The notes under the pieces are model-generated. The model was not told the DNA's origin. It did no database searches and saw only the letters and a program-made list of their open reading frames with translations. A program made the position numbers and the translations under genes. 64,000 nucleotides of DNA, taken from positions 1,674,001-1,738,000 of the forward strand of contig NZ_CP145809.1 of NCBI RefSeq assembly GCF_038049925.1. The letters run 5' to 3'. Shown here piece after piece: positions 61,576-64,000 of this stretch (its first letter is position 1; every line of letters starts with the position of its first letter). The DNA comes from Georgenia sp. M64. Its GTDB lineage: Bacteria; Actinomycetota; Actinomycetes; Actinomycetales; Actinomycetaceae.

Positions 61576-63375
61576 TTACCGGGCGGTGGCCGTCACGGCG
61601 AACGTCGCCTCCCGGCGGTTGTCCTCGGCCCCGGTGATCTCTCCGCTGTCGTGGTCGACCTCGAGGGCCTGGACCGACCCGAAGACGGCCTCCTCGACGG
61701 TGACGACGTCGCTGGCCCAGCCGAGGTCGTCCAGTCGTGCGGAGAGCTCGGGGGAGGGGGGCTCCTCGAGGGTGAGCGTGCCGTCCTGGAGGTGGAAGCG
61801 GGGCGCCGCGACGGCATCCTCGAGCGGCTGGTCGTGCAGCGCCCAGCGGGCAAGGACATTGGCGAGGATGGTCGGGATCTGGTGGCCACCGGGGGTGCCC
61901 ACTCCCAGGACCGGGCGGCCCTGTTCGTCGAGGACGACGGTGGGGGTGGCCCAGCTGACCGAACGCCGGCCCGGTGCGGGCTGGTTCTGCGGGGTGTCGA
62001 GCGCGGCGAAGCGGGAGAGCTGGTTGTTCAGGAAGAACCCGCCGACGGCCTGGGCGTCGCCGCCGCCCCAGAAGCTCGTGATCGTGTTGGTCATCGAGAC
62101 CATCAACCCGTCGGCGTCGACGACCGTGATATGGGTCGTGTTGCCCGGGACCAGGTCCGCGGCGCCGGCGACGTTGTCCGACCCGAACACTTCGGCGGAC
62201 GCGGCGGAGGTCGTGATGTCGTCGGCGAGGTCGGCGTTCCTGGCCTGGTCGGTGAGCTCGTCGACCGGGACGTCGACGAACGCGGGGTCTCCGAGGTGCT
62301 GCGCGACCGACCCGTCCGCGACCAGCCAGCTGTTGGAGAGCGTCTCGACGTAGTCCGCCGAACCCGGTTCGGTGCCGGCGATGCCCATCGCCTCGGCGAC
62401 CTGGAGCATCTGGACGAGGGCCACGCCGGGCAGGGCCGGGGCGGCCGAGACGATCTCGTAGTCTCCGACCCTCCCGCGGACCGGCTCCGAGCGGACCACG
62501 TCGTACGCGGCGAGCGAGGCGAGGTCGATCCCGTCGACGTCGTCGAGCCGGTCGGCAATCGAGCCGGTGTAGAAGCTTTGTGGCCCGTCCTCGGCGAGGA
62601 CGGTGAGCGTCTCCGCGAGCTCTTCTTGGACGAGCTCGTCGCCCGCGCCCAGGGGGAAGATGCCTCCGAGGCCGTTGAACTGCCGCTGGTCGGAGACGGC
62701 GGCCGGTCCGTAGTCGCTGCGCATCCGCAGGGCGAGGAAGTCCGAGATCGGGAAGCCGTCGGCGGCGAGGTCGATCGCGGGCTGGACGAGCTGTGCCCAG
62801 TCCAGTCGGCCGTGGTCCTCGTGGAGGGCGGCCATACCAGCGACGAACCCGGGGATGCCGGTTCCGGACTCGGGGATGGTGCCGTCCTGGGCGACGACCT
62901 CCCGATAGTCGTAGTTCAGCGGCTCGCCGCCCGTGGATGCCACGATCGCCGACCCGCCGCCGCCGACCCCCGATGCGAACGGCTCGACCACCGACACCGC
63001 GAACGCTGCGGCGATCGCCGCGTCGACCGCGTTGCCGCCGCCCGCCAGCACGCTCATGCCCGCCTCGACCGCTGCCGGATGCGCCGCACTGACGGCTTGG
63101 TTCACCAACGCCGATGGGGACTGCGTCGTCGGTCCCGGGCTCGTCGGCGGCTCCGACGCGTTGGGGGCGGCTGAGGGTGCGGGGGCTGGTGTCGGCGAGG
63201 GCGCAGGGGCCGGTGTCTGGGAGCATCCGGCCACGAGGGCGAGGGCGAGCGCCGCGCCGGCGGCAGGGACAGATCGGCTCAGGCGGGCTAGCAACGGGTT
63301 TCCTCCTCTGCGCAGCTCACGACGCCGAGACTGCAGAGCGTCTCGTGACGGGCGGCGACGGTTGATGGTCGGCAT
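61576..63375 (-). CDS. ggt: Gamma-glutamyltransferase, lipoprotein
   Basis: A 599-residue enzyme cleaving gamma-glutamyl compounds such as glutathione outside the membrane. Lipobox LALALVAGCS (Cys ~51) then a Pro/Ala-rich spacer. Large-subunit landmarks: LAGGGNAVDAAIAAAFAV and EPFASGVGGGGSAIV. Autocleavage site with the catalytic Thr in VPGNTTHITVVDADG, then MTNTITSFWGGG and GTPGGHQIPTILANVL. ATG 63375 has no strong ribosome site, so the start is uncertain. No apparent link to the metal genes. Confidence 0.9.
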   Translation of the reverse strand: MPTINRRRPSRDALQSRRRELRRGGNPLLARLSRSVPAAGAALALALVAGCSQTPAPAPSPTPAPAPSAAPNASEPPTSPGPTTQSPSALVNQAVSAAHPAAVEAGMSVLAGGGNAVDAAIAAAFAVSVVEPFASGVGGGGSAIVASTGGEPLNYDYREVVAQDGTIPESGTGIPGFVAGMAALHEDHGRLDWAQLVQPAIDLAADGFPISDFLALRMRSDYGPAAVSDQRQFNGLGGIFPLGAGDELVQEELAETLTVLAEDGPQSFYTGSIADRLDDVDGIDLASLAAYDVVRSEPVRGRVGDYEIVSAAPALPGVALVQMLQVAEAMGIAGTEPGSADYVETLSNSWLVADGSVAQHLGDPAFVDVPVDELTDQARNADLADDITTSAASAEVFGSDNVAGAADLVPGNTTHITVVDADGLMVSMTNTITSFWGGGDAQAVGGFFLNNQLSRFAALDTPQNQPAPGRRSVSWATPTVVLDEQGRPVLGVGTPGGHQIPTILANVLARWALHDQPLEDAVAAPRFHLQDGTLTLEEPPSPELSARLDDLGWASDVVTVEEAVFGSVQALEVDHDSGEITGAEDNRREATFAVTATAR

Positions 63376-63403
63376 GGGATCCGGAATGGGGATCCTGGGC
63401 GGG

Positions 63404-64000
63404 TTACCGGGAGGCAGAAAGTCGTCCGGGAGCGGCCGACCGCTGGGTGAGGATCTCGCCGAGCCCGTCCGGGGCGTTCGCCTCTCTCCACGGCGGCCGG
63501 AGCAGCCGTTCAAGCGGTCCGCGGTCGAAGTTCCGGCGCCACCAGGTCGCGAAGATCAGTGCTGAGGCGCTCAGGGCGAGGCTGATGGCGATGCCCTCGG
63601 CGAGGACGTGAGGCTCGGGCCGGACGAGCAGATCGAGAACCAGGAGGTGGGCCACGTAGATCGTCAGTGCCAGCTGTCCCGCGGCGACCAGCGGCCGCAG
63701 TCGGCGTTCCACAACGGTGCCGGCTCGCAACAGCAGACCGAGGACGAGGACACCGCTCCCCGTGCCACTGATCAACCAGAGCGGCATCTGTGAGTGGGCA
63801 ACCGAGGTCACCAGTCGGTCGAACCCGACGGCCTCTGCTGGATCACCCTGCCATGCGACCAGGACCAGAGACACAGCGCGACCGATCACTGTCGCAAACG
63901 CACCGAACAGGATCATCCGGTGCTGAAGGGCCCGGTCAGCCAGATCGAGTCGGCCCAGCCACATGCCGAGCAGGAAAGGCCCGGCCCACGTGATGACGGG
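63404..64000 (-). CDS. DUF418-type membrane protein, cut by window edge
   Basis: C-terminal 198 residues of a membrane protein whose frame stays open to the right window edge. About five helices remain (PLWLISGTGSGVLVLGLLLR, then LVAAGQLALTIYVAHLLVL, a DUF418/acyltransferase-type segment). Its N-terminus lies outside. It precedes ggt by 28 bp on the same strand. Confidence 0.7.
   Translation of the reverse strand, partial: PVITWAGPFLLGMWLGRLDLADRALQHRMILFGAFATVIGRAVSLVLVAWQGDPAEAVGFDRLVTSVAHSQMPLWLISGTGSGVLVLGLLLRAGTVVERRLRPLVAAGQLALTIYVAHLLVLDLLVRPEPHVLAEGIAISLALSASALIFATWWRRNFDRGPLERLLRPPWREANAPDGLGEILTQRSAAPGRLSASR

Overview
The window is very GC-rich, uses GTG starts freely and carries a class E sortase, an actinobacterial apolipoprotein N-acyltransferase and System II cytochrome c maturation genes. 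It therefore looks like an actinomycete chromosome, probably a Micrococcales-type organism. This is inferred from gene content only; no rRNA or other species marker is present.

Layout. (a) 0-2.3 kb: ordinary envelope genes (lnt, sortase E). (b) 2.9-4.3 kb: an IS256-family element with an 8-bp target duplication. (c) 4.4-17.3 kb: a copper block, all rightward after one leftward cupredoxin gene: a decayed multicopper oxidase, an HMA-domain protein, a copper P-type ATPase carrying both a cupredoxin and a YHS domain, CsoR, an archaeal-type (type II) GAPDH, a second P-type ATPase with a histidine-repeat arm, an EamA transporter and a HAD-GH65 fusion. (d) 17.3-22.1 kb: decaying genes (nhaA-dsbA fusion, a plsC-like remnant, zwf, a hemerythrin-like gene) around a small DUF2933-like gene. 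(e) 22.3-31.4 kb: a small cytochrome b operon, a leftward tlpA-ccdA-resB-ccsB operon in which ccdA has lost its centre, and a ferric-reductase-like plus DUF418/DUF1624-like membrane pair. (f) 31.7-38 kb: gene debris and two different IS21-family elements, each with a target duplication. (g) 38-41.9 kb: an SGNH hydrolase facing a YHS / F510_1955-like / ABC1-kinase operon. (h) 42-50.9 kb: a leftward complex I-like operon holding only membrane subunits (nuoA, H, J, K, L, M, N), a His-rich protein that may be a cofactor-less NuoB-NuoD relative, and a 41-residue ORF where nuoI would normally lie. (i) 51-56.1 kb: SHOCT / Met-rich / two-component system / ion channel operon, a DUF305 protein and a Cys-rich copper-storage protein. 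(j) 56.1-58.4 kb: an IS1634-family element between 224-bp direct repeats. (k) 58.3-61.5 kb: an ABC exporter whose ATPase ends in a YHS domain. (l) 61.6-64 kb: gamma-glutamyltransferase and a DUF418-type protein cut by the window edge.

The genes together. Copper export (two P1B ATPases), periplasmic copper binding (cupredoxins, YHS proteins, DUF305, Met-rich protein), cytosolic storage (Csp) and extracytoplasmic redox functions share two recurring operator types. One is a TACCC/GGGTA palindrome expected for CsoR. The other is a TGAAG-type direct repeat resembling the CopR box of Corynebacterium, which the two-component system at 52-54 kb could bind. The region looks like an accessory metal-resistance island worked over by insertion sequences and gene decay. 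The most unusual parts are the membrane-arm-only Nuo operon with histidine-rich additions, the YHS domains fused to two different transport ATPases, and the 224-bp IS1634 target duplication.
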